64,000 nt of DNA from Rhodococcus sp. 14-2470-1b (GCF_002259415.1 NZ_NPFY01000010.1:112397-176396); one strand, 5' to 3'. Shown: positions 23,956 through 36,300, numbered from the stretch's first letter. A program made the numbers and translations. Notes: generated by a model not told the origin, from the sequence alone.

Positions 23956-24642
23956 TCAACTTCCGATCGGCCGAAATCCTGCTCCTGTGCCGCCTCGTGC
24001 GTTCAACCGGGCCAGAGATTCGGCCGCGGATGCGTAGACGGTCGGGCTCAGGACGGGGACGGTGTCGGCGTGGCTGGCGATGCCGACGAGTGTGGTTCCG
24101 CTGACCAGAGCTCCGCCCGAGTCGGCCCACAACGTGGGTGTTCCGGTGACGATGTCGGTGTCCGGTCGGACGTCCAGGACCGTGCCGCATGTCGTGGCGG
24201 TGGCGGCGCCGATCTTGCAGACAGGCTGGCCGGGGAATGTGGGTCCGATGTCGGTGACGGTGATCCCGCCGCGCGAGGACACGGGTGTCACCTTGGCCGG
24301 ATCGAGTTCGACGACACCGTAATCCGGCCCCCAGTGACCCGAAACCGTGACGCCGACCGGTCCGGCACCGGGGTTCTCGACGAGGGTGACCGGCAGGCCC
24401 GGGGACAGTACACAGTGCCCGGCGGTCAGTCCGACGAGTCGTCCGCCCGCGTCGTATCCGACAGCAGCGAACGAGCACGCCGTGAGGTCTTCGATGCCTC
24501 CGGTCGTGATGTATCCCGTCCCCGGCCCGACGAGAGCAGCGGGGGCAGCGAGAGCACCGGGGGCAGCGAGGACCGGCGATGCCGCCGCAATGCTCGCGAC
24601 GAACGAGAACACGGCGGCTGCGCCGAGCTGCTTCGCGTTCAT
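23956..24642 (-). CDS. Secreted trypsin-like serine protease
   Basis: 228 aa. The signal peptide is residues 1-26 (ending SPVLAAP). The chymotrypsin-fold triad is visible: LTAGHCV with the histidine (about residue 77), GPDYGVVELD with the aspartate, and WADSGGALVSGTTLVGIASH with the nucleophile serine (about residue 180). Two cysteine pairs (ACSF...GHC and VCKIG...TCGT) probably form disulfides as in streptomycete S1 proteases. The ATG overlaps the stop of the Wzz-kinase gene (24639-24642), an unusual coupling of a polysaccharide regulator with an exported protease. It is not a subtilisin-type mycosin. Confidence 0.85.
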   Translation of the reverse strand: MNAKQLGAAAVFSFVASIAAASPVLAAPGALAAPAALVGPGTGYITTGGIEDLTACSFAAVGYDAGGRLVGLTAGHCVLSPGLPVTLVENPGAGPVGVTVSGHWGPDYGVVELDPAKVTPVSSRGGITVTDIGPTFPGQPVCKIGAATATTCGTVLDVRPDTDIVTGTPTLWADSGGALVSGTTLVGIASHADTVPVLSPTVYASAAESLARLNARGGTGAGFRPIGS

Positions 24643-26387
24643 TCCTTGTATCGCCTCGACGGTGCAACGCCGTTGTCGAGTGCTCCCGGCTTGCGCACGG
24701 AGGTCGCCGGTGGCCGTGGGGTCCCCGGTGGCGTTCCGGGAGGCGTTGCCGTCGGCGGACGCGGTGTCGACGTGCGAGGCGGCCCGGCCTCGTAGGACGT
24801 CGGTGCAGCCGGCGGCTGTCCCGTTCCGTACGGGGATGCGGGTGGTGTGGCCGGAGGCGGGGTCACCGGGGGCTGTGCTGCGGGAGGCGCAACCGGTGGT
24901 GATGCCTGAGGCGGCGCGGCCTGCGGTGAGGAAGCCTGCGGTGAGGAAGCCTGCGGTGAGCCAGCCTGGCTGCCGTCCCATGCTGTGGCGCTCGATCCAG
25001 GTGTCACTGGATTGGGGGTCTGACGAGGAATCGACGAGTCCGTCTCGTAGTAGTACGAGTAGTTGTCGCCGCCCTTGCGTCCGGCGGGCATCATCGTGAA
25101 CACGGCGCCGAGGATGTGCGCGCCGATGGTTTCGAGGTTGCCGACGGCACGGGCGACCTCGTTCTCGGTGGTGTGGCCGTAGCGGGCGACGACCAAGGCG
25201 CCGTCGCTATGGGTGGTCAGCAGTGCGGAGTCGGTGACCGGGAGCAGCGGGGCACCGTCGACGATGATGTAGTCGAATCGGCCGCGGAGTTCGTCGATGA
25301 CGCGCCTGGATGCTTCGGAGCCGAGGAGCTCCGACGGGTTGGGCGGCAGCGGTCCGGAGGCTAGTACTTCGAGGCCTTCGTACTTGGTGGGCTGCATGAC
25401 GTCGGACAGGTCGGCCTGGTTGGCCAGGACGGTGGACAGACCGACGGATCCGATCAGTCCGAGGTACTTGGAGACGCGCGGACGCCGCAGGTCGCCTTCG
25501 ACAAGTGCGACGTGGTGGCCGGCCTCGGCGAGGGCGAGGGCGAGGTTGACGGCGACGGTCGTCTTTCCTTCGGCCGGAACGGCACTGGTGACGACGATGA
25601 CGCGCGGCGGGTGGTCGACTTCGAGGAACTGCAGGTTAGTACGCAGTTCGCGGTAGGACTCGGCGCTCGGCGAGTGTGCCGCGCCGAATTCGACGACGGC
25701 GTTCTCCTTGAGGTTCTTGTCGAACGGCAGGCTTCCGACGAGGGGTGTCTTGGACGCTGCTTCGAGCTTGGTGCGGGTCTTGATGGTGTTGTCGAGTCGG
25801 TCGCGCAGTACTGCGAGTGCGATGCCGAGCAGCAGGCCGACGGCGGCACCGAGGGCGAGGTTGCGGGTGGTCTTGGGGCTGACGGGCGCCGACGATTCCT
25901 TTGCTTGCTCGACCAGTCGCACTCCGGCAGCGGGTGTTCCGCCGTCTTCCGGCGTCTCGAGTTCACGGACCAAGGTGGTGAGCTGCGTTGCGAGGGAGTT
26001 GGCGATGTCGCGTGCCAGGCCGGGCGAGGTGTCGACGACGACGATGTCGAGCAGAACGGTGTCCGGGGTGGACGTGGCCGTGACCTTCGAGGCGAGCTGG
26101 GCCGGCGTCATGTTCAGGCCCAGTTCGTCGATCGTCCGTGCGGCGAGTGTCTCACCGGTGACGAGCTCGGAGTACGACGCGACGCGCTGCTGCGAGAACA
26201 GGTTGCCCTGGTAGGTCTCGCTGACGGTCGATCCTCCCGATGTCGAGACGAACACGCGGCTCGACGACTGGTAGGTCGGTGTGGTCAGCAGTGACACCGC
26301 AAGTGCACCCAGCACTGCGACGGCCACGGTGACCACGATGACCATCCATCTCGTTCGCAGTATCTGTAGGTAGTCCTGGATTTCCAC
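24639..26387 (-). CDS. Wzz/chain-length determinant fused to CpsD-like tyrosine kinase, with proline-rich tail
   Basis: 582 aa from the GTG at 26387 (VEIQDYLQILRTRW), which has GAGGGAG 6 nt upstream. Upstream ATG/TTG codons add up to nine residues. The Wzz part has two membrane helices (residues about 12-35 and 180-200) around an extracytoplasmic domain. The cytoplasmic kinase has Walker A SAVPAEGKTT and a Walker A' region VALVEGDLRRP, with Glu-Gly-Asp in place of the common Asp-x-Asp. The phosphorylated tyrosine cluster DNYSYYYETD comes at about residue 440. A further 120 residues are Pro/Ala/Ser-rich, partly built of SPQAS repeats. Such proteins control polysaccharide length and export. Confidence 0.9.
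   Translation of the reverse strand: MEIQDYLQILRTRWMVIVVTVAVAVLGALAVSLLTTPTYQSSSRVFVSTSGGSTVSETYQGNLFSQQRVASYSELVTGETLAARTIDELGLNMTPAQLASKVTATSTPDTVLLDIVVVDTSPGLARDIANSLATQLTTLVRELETPEDGGTPAAGVRLVEQAKESSAPVSPKTTRNLALGAAVGLLLGIALAVLRDRLDNTIKTRTKLEAASKTPLVGSLPFDKNLKENAVVEFGAAHSPSAESYRELRTNLQFLEVDHPPRVIVVTSAVPAEGKTTVAVNLALALAEAGHHVALVEGDLRRPRVSKYLGLIGSVGLSTVLANQADLSDVMQPTKYEGLEVLASGPLPPNPSELLGSEASRRVIDELRGRFDYIIVDGAPLLPVTDSALLTTHSDGALVVARYGHTTENEVARAVGNLETIGAHILGAVFTMMPAGRKGGDNYSYYYETDSSIPRQTPNPVTPGSSATAWDGSQAGSPQASSPQASSPQAAPPQASPPVAPPAAQPPVTPPPATPPASPYGTGQPPAAPTSYEAGPPRTSTPRPPTATPPGTPPGTPRPPATSVRKPGALDNGVAPSRRYKE
24919..24968. repeat. 15-bp in-frame tandem repeat in the kinase tail
   Basis: The unit GCCTGCGGTGAGGAA occurs about 3.3 times (24919, 24934 and 24949, then a partial copy). 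It encodes repeated Ser-Pro-Gln-Ala-Ser in the Wzz-kinase C-terminal tail on the minus strand. A multiple-of-three unit keeps frame if copy number changes. Confidence 0.8.
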
Positions 26388-26464
26388 TTGGGGCTCCCTC
26401 ATCTTTTCCAGCAACGCTCGTGTTCATGTTTTCATGCTTGTCGGTCTTCTCGCGCGCTAGTTCA

Positions 26465-27343
26465 TCAGCACTCGCCCGGCGTCAGGGTGAACTGCACGAC
26501 ATCTATGCGGCCGTCCTTGAATCTGGACGAACATCCGGTCAGGTAATGGATATATCGCTCGTAAACTTCGCTCGAAGACAACGCAATTGCGTCGTCTCGT
26601 CTCGCAACTAAGCGATCGGTCCATTCGTCGAGCGTTCTCGCGTAGTGCGGCCCGAGTGCGTGCTCACGTTCGAGCCGTAAGCCCGCTTCGGACGCTTTGG
26701 CGATCACCATGTCGGATTGTGCGAGCTGTCCGCCGGGGAAGATCTCTCGCATGATGAAGCGTACGAAGTGTGCGTCCTCGCGGGTGAACACGACGCCGCT
26801 GGCCAGCACTTCGGCGATAGGTCTCATGACGATGGTGTGCAACAACATTCGGCCATCGGGAGGCAGCAGGGCTCGGCATTTGTCGAAGAATGCGGAGTAA
26901 CGCTGGCGCCGGAAGTGCTCGAACGCCCCGACGCTGACGATGCGGTCGATGGTTCGGCCGGCGGGTGGGCTGAACTCCTCCCATCCCTGCAGACGGATCT
27001 CGACGCCGTCGAGGTGTGCGACGACGGCAGTGGCGCGGTCGAATTGGTTGCGGCTCAGTGTGAGTCCGATGACGTCGACGCCGTACTTCTCGGCGGCGCG
27101 CTTGGCGAGTGCACCCCATCCGCATCCGATGTCCAGCAACGTCATTCCGGGTTGCAGATCCAGCTTGCCGAGTGCCAGGTCGATCTTGGCGGTCTGGGCT
27201 TCCTCGAGCGTCATGTCCTCGCGTTCGAAGTACGCGCAGCTGTAGGTCATGCTCGTATCGAGGAACAGGGCGAAGAATTCGTCCGAGAGATCGTAGTGCG
27301 CTTGGACGTTGTCCACATAGGGCTGCAGATTGGTGGTCATCAC
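26465..27343 (-). CDS. Cyclopropane-fatty-acid/mycolic-acid-synthase-like SAM methyltransferase
   Basis: 292 aa. It has the CFA/CmaA family landmarks in order: VQAHYDLSDEFFALFLD, MTYSCAYFER, the SAM site LLDIGCGWGALAKRAAEKYG at about residue 70, GLTLSRNQ, VSVGAFEHF, and the late FIMREIFPGGQLAQ. These enzymes transfer a methyl(ene) group to a double bond or make methyl branches on lipid chains. The start (GTG 27343 or ATG 27340) overlaps the NRPS stop, so it is translationally coupled to the NRPS. A role in modifying a lipid chain of the NRPS product is suggested by position. Mycolate modification is the alternative. Confidence 0.88.
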   Translation of the reverse strand: MMTTNLQPYVDNVQAHYDLSDEFFALFLDTSMTYSCAYFEREDMTLEEAQTAKIDLALGKLDLQPGMTLLDIGCGWGALAKRAAEKYGVDVIGLTLSRNQFDRATAVVAHLDGVEIRLQGWEEFSPPAGRTIDRIVSVGAFEHFRRQRYSAFFDKCRALLPPDGRMLLHTIVMRPIAEVLASGVVFTREDAHFVRFIMREIFPGGQLAQSDMVIAKASEAGLRLEREHALGPHYARTLDEWTDRLVARRDDAIALSSSEVYERYIHYLTGCSSRFKDGRIDVVQFTLTPGEC

Positions 27344-30300
27344 GCCACACCTTCCTTCGGCAGAAGCGGGCCGAGTTCTCGGCCGAGTGCGTGGGCGCCT
27401 GCTTCACCCAGCATGTTCTCGTGTTCGACGTCGACCCGCACTACCGAGACCAGGCCGTCGACGAACTCGTGCCACTGCTCCGCGCCGCGTGACCCGCGTG
27501 CTGCGAAGTAGAGAACGTCCCCCTTGAACACCTGCGGCCGGTACGCGGCGACCCACTGCGGCGCGTCGGCGACGGGTGCGTACATGCGACGCAGGTTGTC
27601 GACGGTCAGGAAGGCGAGTTCGCCGCGGCCGTGGACCAGTCCGTCTCGGATCTCGTCGAACGATTCGCCTTCCACGCCGAGCTGTTCGGCGAGGTCGGCG
27701 ATACTGAACGGTGCGCTGTCGGTGGGCGCGGTCAGGGTCGCGTCGATCAGCGTCAACTGCGCCACTTCCTCGCCCATGGACTGCAACTGGACGGCGGCAG
27801 CGTGGGCGATCACGCCGCCGAGCGACCATCCGAGCAGGTGGTACGGGCCCTCGGGTTGGACGGCGCGAATCTCGGCGATGTAGCGCGCGGCGAAATCCTC
27901 GATGGTCGACGGCGCATCCTCCCCGCTTGCGATGCCGGGAACCTGCAGTCCGAAGAGCGGCCTGTCGGTCGCGCTCAGCAACGCGAGGTAACTCCACGCG
28001 ATCCCGATGGCCGGGTGGATGCAGAACAGCGGCTCACCGGGGCCGTCGGTGCGGATCGGGAGCAGCACGTCGAACGCGCCGCCGTGGTCACGGGCGCCGG
28101 TCTGGAGCTGCGCGGCGACGCCGGCCACGGTGGGGTGAGTCAGCATGGCCGTCACCGGGATCGTCAGCCCCAGGCGATCTCCGAGAGCGTCGACCACTTG
28201 CACCACCGACAGCGAATGACCGCCGAGATCGAAGAAATTGTCGCCGACGCCGAACTTGTCGGCCGGCAGATCGAGCACGCCGGAAAACACCTCGTGGACT
28301 GCTCGCTCGAGCGGTGTCGTCGGCGAGAGCTTCGGATCCGACGCCGGTGCCGGCTCCGGCAGGCGTGCCACGTCGACTTTGCCGGACCGCGTCATCGGGA
28401 GGGTGTCGACGCGGGTGACCGTGCTCGGAACCATGTAGGCGGGCAGGGTGCGGGCGAGGAACTCGCGCACCGAGCGCGGCCGCGCTGATCCGACGATATA
28501 GGCGGCAAGCGATCCACTGCCGTTGGAGCCACTGCCGTCGGCTCCGCTGCGTCCGATCGCCGACGCCTGTTCCACTCCCGGGTGCTGCAGGAGCGTGGAC
28601 TCGACTTCGCTGAGTTCCACTCGGTGACCACGGATCTTGATCTGGGAATCGGCGCGGCCCAGGTATTCGAGCGAGTAGTCGAGTGAGTCTCCGAACCATC
28701 TCACCAGATCACCTGTGCGATAGAGACGTCCGGTTCCGAACGGGTTGGCCACGAAGCTGCTCGACGTCCACCCCGGCTTACGCAGGTATCCCTCGGCGAG
28801 ACCGTCGCCGGCCAGATAGAGCTCGCCGACGATGCCCTCCCCCACCGGTCGCAGCCGGGCGTCGAGGACGGCGGTGGTGAATCCGCGGGTCGGTCGGCCG
28901 ATGGTGACCGGGCCGGCCGGGGGCGCAGCGTCCGTGCACGTGCTCATGACGGTGCCTTCGGTGGGTCCGTAGGCGTTGAACACGCGGCGACCCGTCGACC
29001 ATCGTTGCAGCAGCGCGGTATTGGCGGCTTCACCGGCCATGATGACGACCTCGACCGACGGGGTGGCGTGCGGATCGGTGATCTGCAGGACTGTCGGCGT
29101 CAGGCACACGTGGGTCACCTTGTGCTGCGCGATCAGGGCTTCCAGTGCGCGTCCGGCGTACACGTCGGGCGGGCCCACCACGACAGTTCCACCGGAGCCG
29201 AACGCGAGCAGCAGTTCGAAGACGGATGCGTCGAAGCCGAGCGATGCGAACTGCAGCACGCGTGAGCCGGGCGTCACGTCGAACAGTGCACGCTGGCTTT
29301 CGACGAGGTCCGCGATCCCTCGGTGCGTGACGCGCACACCCTTGGGCGTTCCGGTGGAACCGGAGGTGTAGATGACGTACGCGGTGCTGTCGACGGGAAC
29401 GGGCCGAGGCTGAAAGGTCTCGTCTTCGTCCTCGCCAACGGTGAGCCAGTGAGGTCGAGCTGTCTCGGTACCGGCGACTGCGATCCCGGTGTAGGGGGCC
29501 GCGTCGGTCAGGATCTCGCGGATCCGGTGGGCCGGCAGCGTCGTGTCGATCGGAAGGTATCCGGCGCCGGACTTGGTGACCGCCCAGAGCGCGATGACGG
29601 ACTCGGCCGACCGTGGCAGGGCCACAGCAACGAGCGACCCCGGCTCCACACCGCTCCGAACCAGGCTCTGAGCCAGGGCATTCGAGCGCTCGTCGAGGTC
29701 GCGGTACGTCAGCTGCGCATCACCGTCGACGACGGCGGTGTTGTCCGGCCACCGACGCGCCGCCTCGGTGAACACGGTGGCCAGCGTGTACTGCTCGGCA
29801 GAGCCGTCGGTGCTGACGACTGTCGAGGGGTCTGCTGCGGCGAAGTCGGCACTGCCCAACCGGACGCTCGGGTCGCGCGCGACGAGGGTGAGCACTGCCG
29901 CCAACCTGTCCGCCAGCGCAGCGGGCACCGACGGCCCGAAGCGTGACGGCGAATAAGCGAGGCGCCCGGTCAACCCGTCGACTGTCTCTTCGACGACCAC
30001 TTCCAGGTCGAACTGTGTGCTCTCGATGTCGATGCGCCGGGGCGTCACGGAGGCGGATCCGAATTCGATTGTCGGCGAATCGAGTTCACCCATCGCGAGC
30101 AACACCTGGAACAGCGGGTGCGTGTCGAGTGTGCGGGTGGGCGCCACGGCGTCGACCACCCACTCGAACGGAACCTCGGAGTTGGCGAAGGCATCGAGGT
30201 CGCGGTTGCGCACGTCGATCACGAATTCCTCGAACGTCGTCGACGGCTGCACGTCCGTCCGCAGTACGACGGTGCCGACGAACATGCCCACCAAATCGTC

Positions 30301-33300
30301 CAGCGCGGGGTCCGTCCGGCCGGAGACCGGGGTACCGATGGCGATGTCCGATGAGCCGCTTGCCTCGGCCAACACGGCCGCGAGGGCTGCGTGAACGACG
30401 ACGAACACCGTCGCCCCCAGGCGATGCGCCAACCCGCGGAGGTCGCCGAGGGTGTCTGCGTCGATTCGAAATTCGCCGGGAACGTACGCAGCGTCGACGT
30501 CGGGCGTGCCGGTCGGCAGGTCGAGGTAATCGGGTAGTCCCGCCAGCGCGGTGCGCCAGTAGTCGAGCTGGGGTGCGGCAACGCTGGCGAGGACGTCCTG
30601 CTGCCACAGCCGATAGTCGGCATAATCGACTGCCAGCGGTTCGAACTCGGGTGCCGAACCTGCACTGCGTGCTGTCAGTGCAGTATCGACATCCCGCGCC
30701 AGCGGGCCGAGAGACATCCCGTCCACAGCAATATGATGCGCAACCACCGTCAAAACGCGCGCTGGGTGCTCGGGTCGCTCCTGCAGGCTCCGCTCCTGCA
30801 GGGAGAGTCTCACCGGTGGTTCGATTGTCAGATCGAAGCCCTCGATGGGTGCGGCCGATGCGTCGGCGTGCCGTTCGTCGAGAGAGGAGACGACGGTGTC
30901 TGCGTCGAGCAGTGTGGTCGTGGGGCCGTCCGGCGTCGACGGGTACACCGTGCGCAGCGGCAGGTGACGCTCGACGACGTCGGTGATGGCAGCTCGTAGT
31001 ACCTCGACGTCCACGTCGTCGGGCAGCGGGAGTTCGAACGCGATGTTGTAGGCCGCAGACTCGGGTGCGTACCGATTCTGCAGCCAGATCCGGCGTTCGG
31101 CGGGGGCCAGGTGCGTGAACGAGCGTGCTTCGGCGTGATGGATCAACGCAGGTGGCGGCATGTACTGCGTGGACAGCTTCTGCACCGATGCGCCGAGGAG
31201 CTTTGCCGTGGGCGATTCGAAGATCGTGCGCACTGGCACATGGGTTCCCAGCGCCGCGCCGATCCGGGTGGCGGCTCGGGCCGCGCTCAACGAGTCGCCG
31301 CCGAGGACGAAGAAATTGGCGTCGACGCCCACATTCTCGGCAGTACCGCCGAGGATGTCGGCGAAGATCCCGAGGATCACGTCCTCGGCGAGGGTGCGCG
31401 CCGCCGTGTCACCGGTGAGCGCTTCGGGCGATTCCAGCGAGCGAGTATCGACTTTTCCATTGGCGGTCAGTGGTAGTCGATCGATCGGCACGATCGCCGA
31501 GGGCATCAGCGTCAGCGGCAATCTCTCCAGCAGCCACAGTTTGGCGTCGTGCTCGCCCAGTCCGACGACCCACGCCACGATTCGGCCGTCGCGTGCGTCG
31601 GCGACGGCTGCAGCGACATCGGGATGCGTGCGCAGCGCTGCCTCGATATCACCCAGTTCCACTCGCACACCGCGAATCTGGACCTGTGAATCGATGCGAC
31701 CGCGGAAGTCGAGCTCGCCGTCCTTGACGATGCGTACCTGGTCACCGGTCCGATAGAGGCGGGTACCGCCCGGGCCTGCGACGAAGCGCTCGGCGGTCAA
31801 CGCTGCACGCGAGCCGTAACCACGAGCCAGACCGCCCGCCAGATACAGCTCGCCGACGCCTCCGCGCGGCACCGGCTGCAACCGCGTGTCCAGTACGTGC
31901 GCCGAGATGTGTGCGAGGGGGCGCCCGATGGTGACGGGAGTGTCGGTCGTCAGGCCGTCGGTCAGCGTCGCCACCACGGTGGCTTCGGAGGGGCCGTATG
32001 CGTTGAGCATCAGCCGGTTCGGACTCCACTGCGTCACGACGTCGGCTCCGAGGACGTCACCGCCGACGGCTACCGTCGTCACGCTGTCCACGGGCGGGAC
32101 CGTGGCGAGGACTGCGGGTGTGGACAAGAAGTGCGTGACGGCGTGTTCGGTGAGGAACTGGGCCATCGCGTCGCCGTCGACCAGGTCGGTCGGGGCGATC
32201 ACGAGTGTAGCGCCCGCACCGAACGCCAAGATCAACTCCAACATCGCTGCGTCGAAGTTGACCGAATAACCGTGCAGTACCCGGGATTCTGCGTCGACGC
32301 GATAGCGCGGAATGACCTGCTGAGCCAAGGCATGGACGGTTCCGTGGGCCACGGCGACCGGTTTGGGTGTGCCCGTGGATCCGGAGGTGTGGATGACGTA
32401 GGCGGGGTGCGCCGGCAGCAGCGTCGAGGTGCGCTCGGCGTCGGCGACGGGAGCGTCGCTGAGCAGCAGGGCCGCGGCTTCGTCGACCCAGTCGATTCCG
32501 GTCTCGTTGCCCCCGAACCCGATTCGGATGCCGTCGAGGATTGCTGTGCGTCGGGCTGCGGGGTAGGTCGGGTCGACGGGGACGAACGCGGCCCCGGCCT
32601 TCGCCACGGCCCACAGGGCCAGCACGTAGGCCGCCGAGCGTTCCAGCGACAGTGCGACCAGTGATTCCGGCCCGACTCCCTCGGCGATGAGCAGGCGCGC
32701 GACGCGGTTGGACCGACGGTCCAACTCGTCGTACGTCAGCGTCTCGGCTCCGTCGAGAGCGATATTTCCGTCGGTCCACACGTCCAGCAGAGTGCCGACG
32801 GGTGCATCCACGGCGGGCTGCTCAACCTGCCCCAGTTCGATGTCGCCCACCACCACGTCGGGTGTGTGGGCGACGGTGCTGAGCACGGTGAGCAGGGTGT
32901 CCGCGAAGTGCTGGACCGTCCGGTGCTCGTACAGGTCGGCGGCGTACTCGATTTGGCCGGTGATGCCGTCGGCGGTCTCGGTGAGCACGAGTCCGAGGTC
33001 GAACTCCGAGGTGTGCGTCGGAACCGGAACAACGGTGATAGGGAGGTCGTCCACCGGTTGATGCTGCGCGTTGTCGAACGCGAGCATGACCTGGAAGATC
33101 GGGTGCCGGTCCAGCGATCGGTCCGTCGCGAGGGCGTCGACGATGCGCTCGAACGGCAGCTCGGTGTGCGCGAACGCCTCCAGGTCGTTGTGTCGCACGG
33201 CGGCAAGCAGTTCCGTGAAGGTCGACGAGGGGTCGACGTCGACCGTCAGGGGCACGGTTCCGACGAACATCCCCACCATGTCGTCGAGTGCCTCGTGGCC

Positions 33301-36300
33301 GCGGCCGGCCGACGGTGTGCCGACGACGGTGCGGGTGGCGTCACCGAATCGGCTGAGAGTGGCGGCGAGGGCTGCGTGTACCACCATGAATGTCGTTGCG
33401 TTGGAGGCCTTCGCGAGATCGCGAACGGCGGAGTGCACCGACGCGTCGACGGTGATTGGGACGTCGGCCGTGACCAGGGACTGCACCGGCGGACGTGGAC
33501 GGTCGGCGGGTAGCTCGGCGGGTAGCTCGGCCAACGGGCCTTCGATATCCAGCGCGGCTCTCCAGTAGGCGAGCTGACTGTCCGCGACGGCGTCGACGAC
33601 AGCTCGGTTCCACACCGCGTACTGGCTGTACTGCGCGGGGAGCCTCGACCACGTGGGCGCGTGCCCGGCGAGCCGAGCGGCGTGTGCGACGGCGAAGTCA
33701 CGGACCAGCGGGTCGATGGACCAGCCGTCGATCGCGATGTGATGCAGCACGATCACGACGGTCACGCTCCGACCGGAGCGCAGAACAGCAGCGCGGATCG
33801 GCACGTCGTCGGCAACGTCGAAGCCGGCCGACGCCAGTGCGGCGATGCGTGCACCCAGATCGTCCGAGTTCACCGCGTACGTGGGGATGTGGCGCAGCAC
33901 CTGGCCGGTGGGCTTCACCACCTGGCGTGGGCCGTCCTCGTCCGCGGGGAAGTACGTGCGTAGCGATTCGTGCCGTTCCAGCACGTCCCGCAGTGCGGCC
34001 ACCACGATCGATCCGTCGCCCGGGGTCGCATCGGTGATCCGCAGCGCGACCGGCATGTTGTACGCCGGAGAGCTGGCGTCGAACTGGTTGAGGAACCACA
34101 TTCGCTGTTGCGAGTAGGACAGTGGAATGCGTGTCGGCACCGGCATATCGAACAGAGCCTGAGTGTCGAGCAAGTCCAGCGACGATCCCTGATCGACGGA
34201 TGCGTCGAGGGCGGCGGCGACTCCGGCGACGGTGGGGGCGTCGAACAGCGTCGGCAGTGTGACCGCGCCGCCGAGCCGGGACAGCACGCGCGTGGCGCTG
34301 AGAGAGTCCCCGCCGAGGTCGAAGAACGAGTGTTCGCGTCCGACAGCCTGTCCAGCGAGAACACCGGCACCGAGAACGCCGGCACCGAGGACGTCGGCGA
34401 AGACGGTCGCGACCAGCGTTTCGGTCTCGGTCCGCGGCGCCACGTACGCGGTGTCCTCGCCCACGACCGGCGCAGGCAGGGCACGTCGGTCGATCTTGCC
34501 GCTCGCGGTCATGGGGAAAGAATCGAGAACTGTGATGTGGGCCGGCACCATCCACCGCGGCAGGTGCGCGGTCAGATGCGCGTCCAGGTTGTCGGCAGAA
34601 CCAGTGACGTACAGCGCGATTCGCTGATCGTGCACCGCCGCGACTGCCGCCGTGACGCCGGGCGATCGGGCGGCAACCGACTCGATCTCGCCGAGTTCCA
34701 CGCGTCGCCCCTGCAGTTGGACCTGGCGATCGCTGCGGCCGAGGTACTCGAGCGCACTGCCGTCGACAGCCCACCGCACCACGTCTCCGGTGCGGTACAG
34801 CCGGGCGCCCCCGACGTCCGCGACGAATCGCGCGGCGGTGAGACCGGGTTGGCCGTCGTATCCGCGGGCGATGCCGTCGCCCCCGAGATACAGCTCGCCG
34901 ACGCCTCCGCGCGGTGCGAGACGCAGGTGCGCGTCGAGAACAACGGCGCGGACGCCGGGAAGAGCGGAGCCGATCGTGACGCGTTCACCCACCGTCATGG
35001 GCTCGGAGAGCGTGGCCAGGACGGTCGCTTCCGTCGGTCCGTATGCGTTGAGCATCTGGCGACCGGACAACGCGCCGGCGGGCAAGTGACTGGAGGCTGC
35101 AGCGAACCTGTCACGCAGTTCCGGTGGGCATTCTTCACCGCCGACGTCGAACACGTCGATGCCCGCGAGGTCCTCGGGTTCGAGTGTCGAAAGGACAGCC
35201 GGGGAGGTCACGAGGTGGGTGATGCATTCTGCGGCAATGAAATCGGCCAGCATCCTGCCCGCGTACACCTCGGCGGGTGCGATCACCAGGGTGGCGCCGG
35301 CTGCGAACGCGGAGAGTATTTCCTGGATCGACGCGTCGAAGATCGGCGAGGCGAGGTGCAGCACCCGAGACTCCGGCGTCACCGAATAGCGTTCCACCAC
35401 AGCAGTTGCCAACTGTGCGAGCCCGCGATGAGTGACGCTGACGGCTTTGGGACGCCCGGTACTCCCCGAGGTATGTACGAGGTAGGCCTCGTTGTCGACG
35501 CGTGTGGTCGGAGTAGCTATCTCGAACGACTGCGCGTCGAGCAGATCCTCGATGGCCAGCCACTGCACCGACCCGGGCAGCGACGCCGCGAGCTCGCGGG
35601 TGGTGATGCCGACCTCGACGGACGCGTCGGTGAGGATCTGCGTCAGCCGATCGGCCGGCTCGAACGGATCGACGGGCACGAACGACCCACCGGCTTTCGA
35701 TACCGCCCACGCCGCCAGAAGCGAGTGATACGACCGTCGGATCGCCACGGCAATTCGCGTCTCGGCACCGGCCGGCAGCCGAGAGGCCACTCCAGCCGCG
35801 CTACGGGCGAAATCGGCAGCAGTGTGGTCGATTCCGTCGTATCGAACGACGGCAGATTTCTGTAGCAACGAGGTCAACCGCTGCGGCTCGGTGGTACCCC
35901 ACGCTGCGCTGTCCTCCGCGCCGGGCACGGTGAGCTCCGAGACCGACAAGCCGTCGGGAGCGCCCACGAGTGCGCGCAGTAGGTCGAGAAACCGTGCGTG
36001 GTGGTAGCCGAGCTCCTCGGTGGTGTACACGGCGGGGTTTCCGAGAAAGTCGACGCGGGTGGTGGCCCCGGCTACTCCCGGATAGACGTTGACCATCATG
36101 TCGTCGATGGGGCCGCTCGACAGCACTCGATACTCGCCGACGACGTCGCCGAGTCGAATTGTGCTGTTGTACATCATGATGTTCACCGACGGGCCGAACG
36201 ATCTTCTGTCCAACCGGAACCGCTGGTGCCGGAGTGCCCCGGTGAGCTCGACCTGAATGCGTCGGAGAAGCTCTTCGACGGTGACCCCGGCCTCGACGCC

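Noticed and set aside
23956..24642. Serine protease as an ESX mycosin
   Set aside because: It has chymotrypsin-type motifs (TAGHC, DSGGAL), not subtilisin motifs, and no C-terminal membrane anchor.
24919..24968. Short direct repeats as a possible CRISPR array
   Set aside because: Units are 15 bp, contiguous, without spacers, and encode an in-frame peptide repeat; no cas genes are present.
33970..35865. 631-codon plus-strand frame opposite the NRPS
   Set aside because: Antisense shadow of the conserved NRPS frame; sequence is low-complexity Arg/Asp/Gly without any motif.
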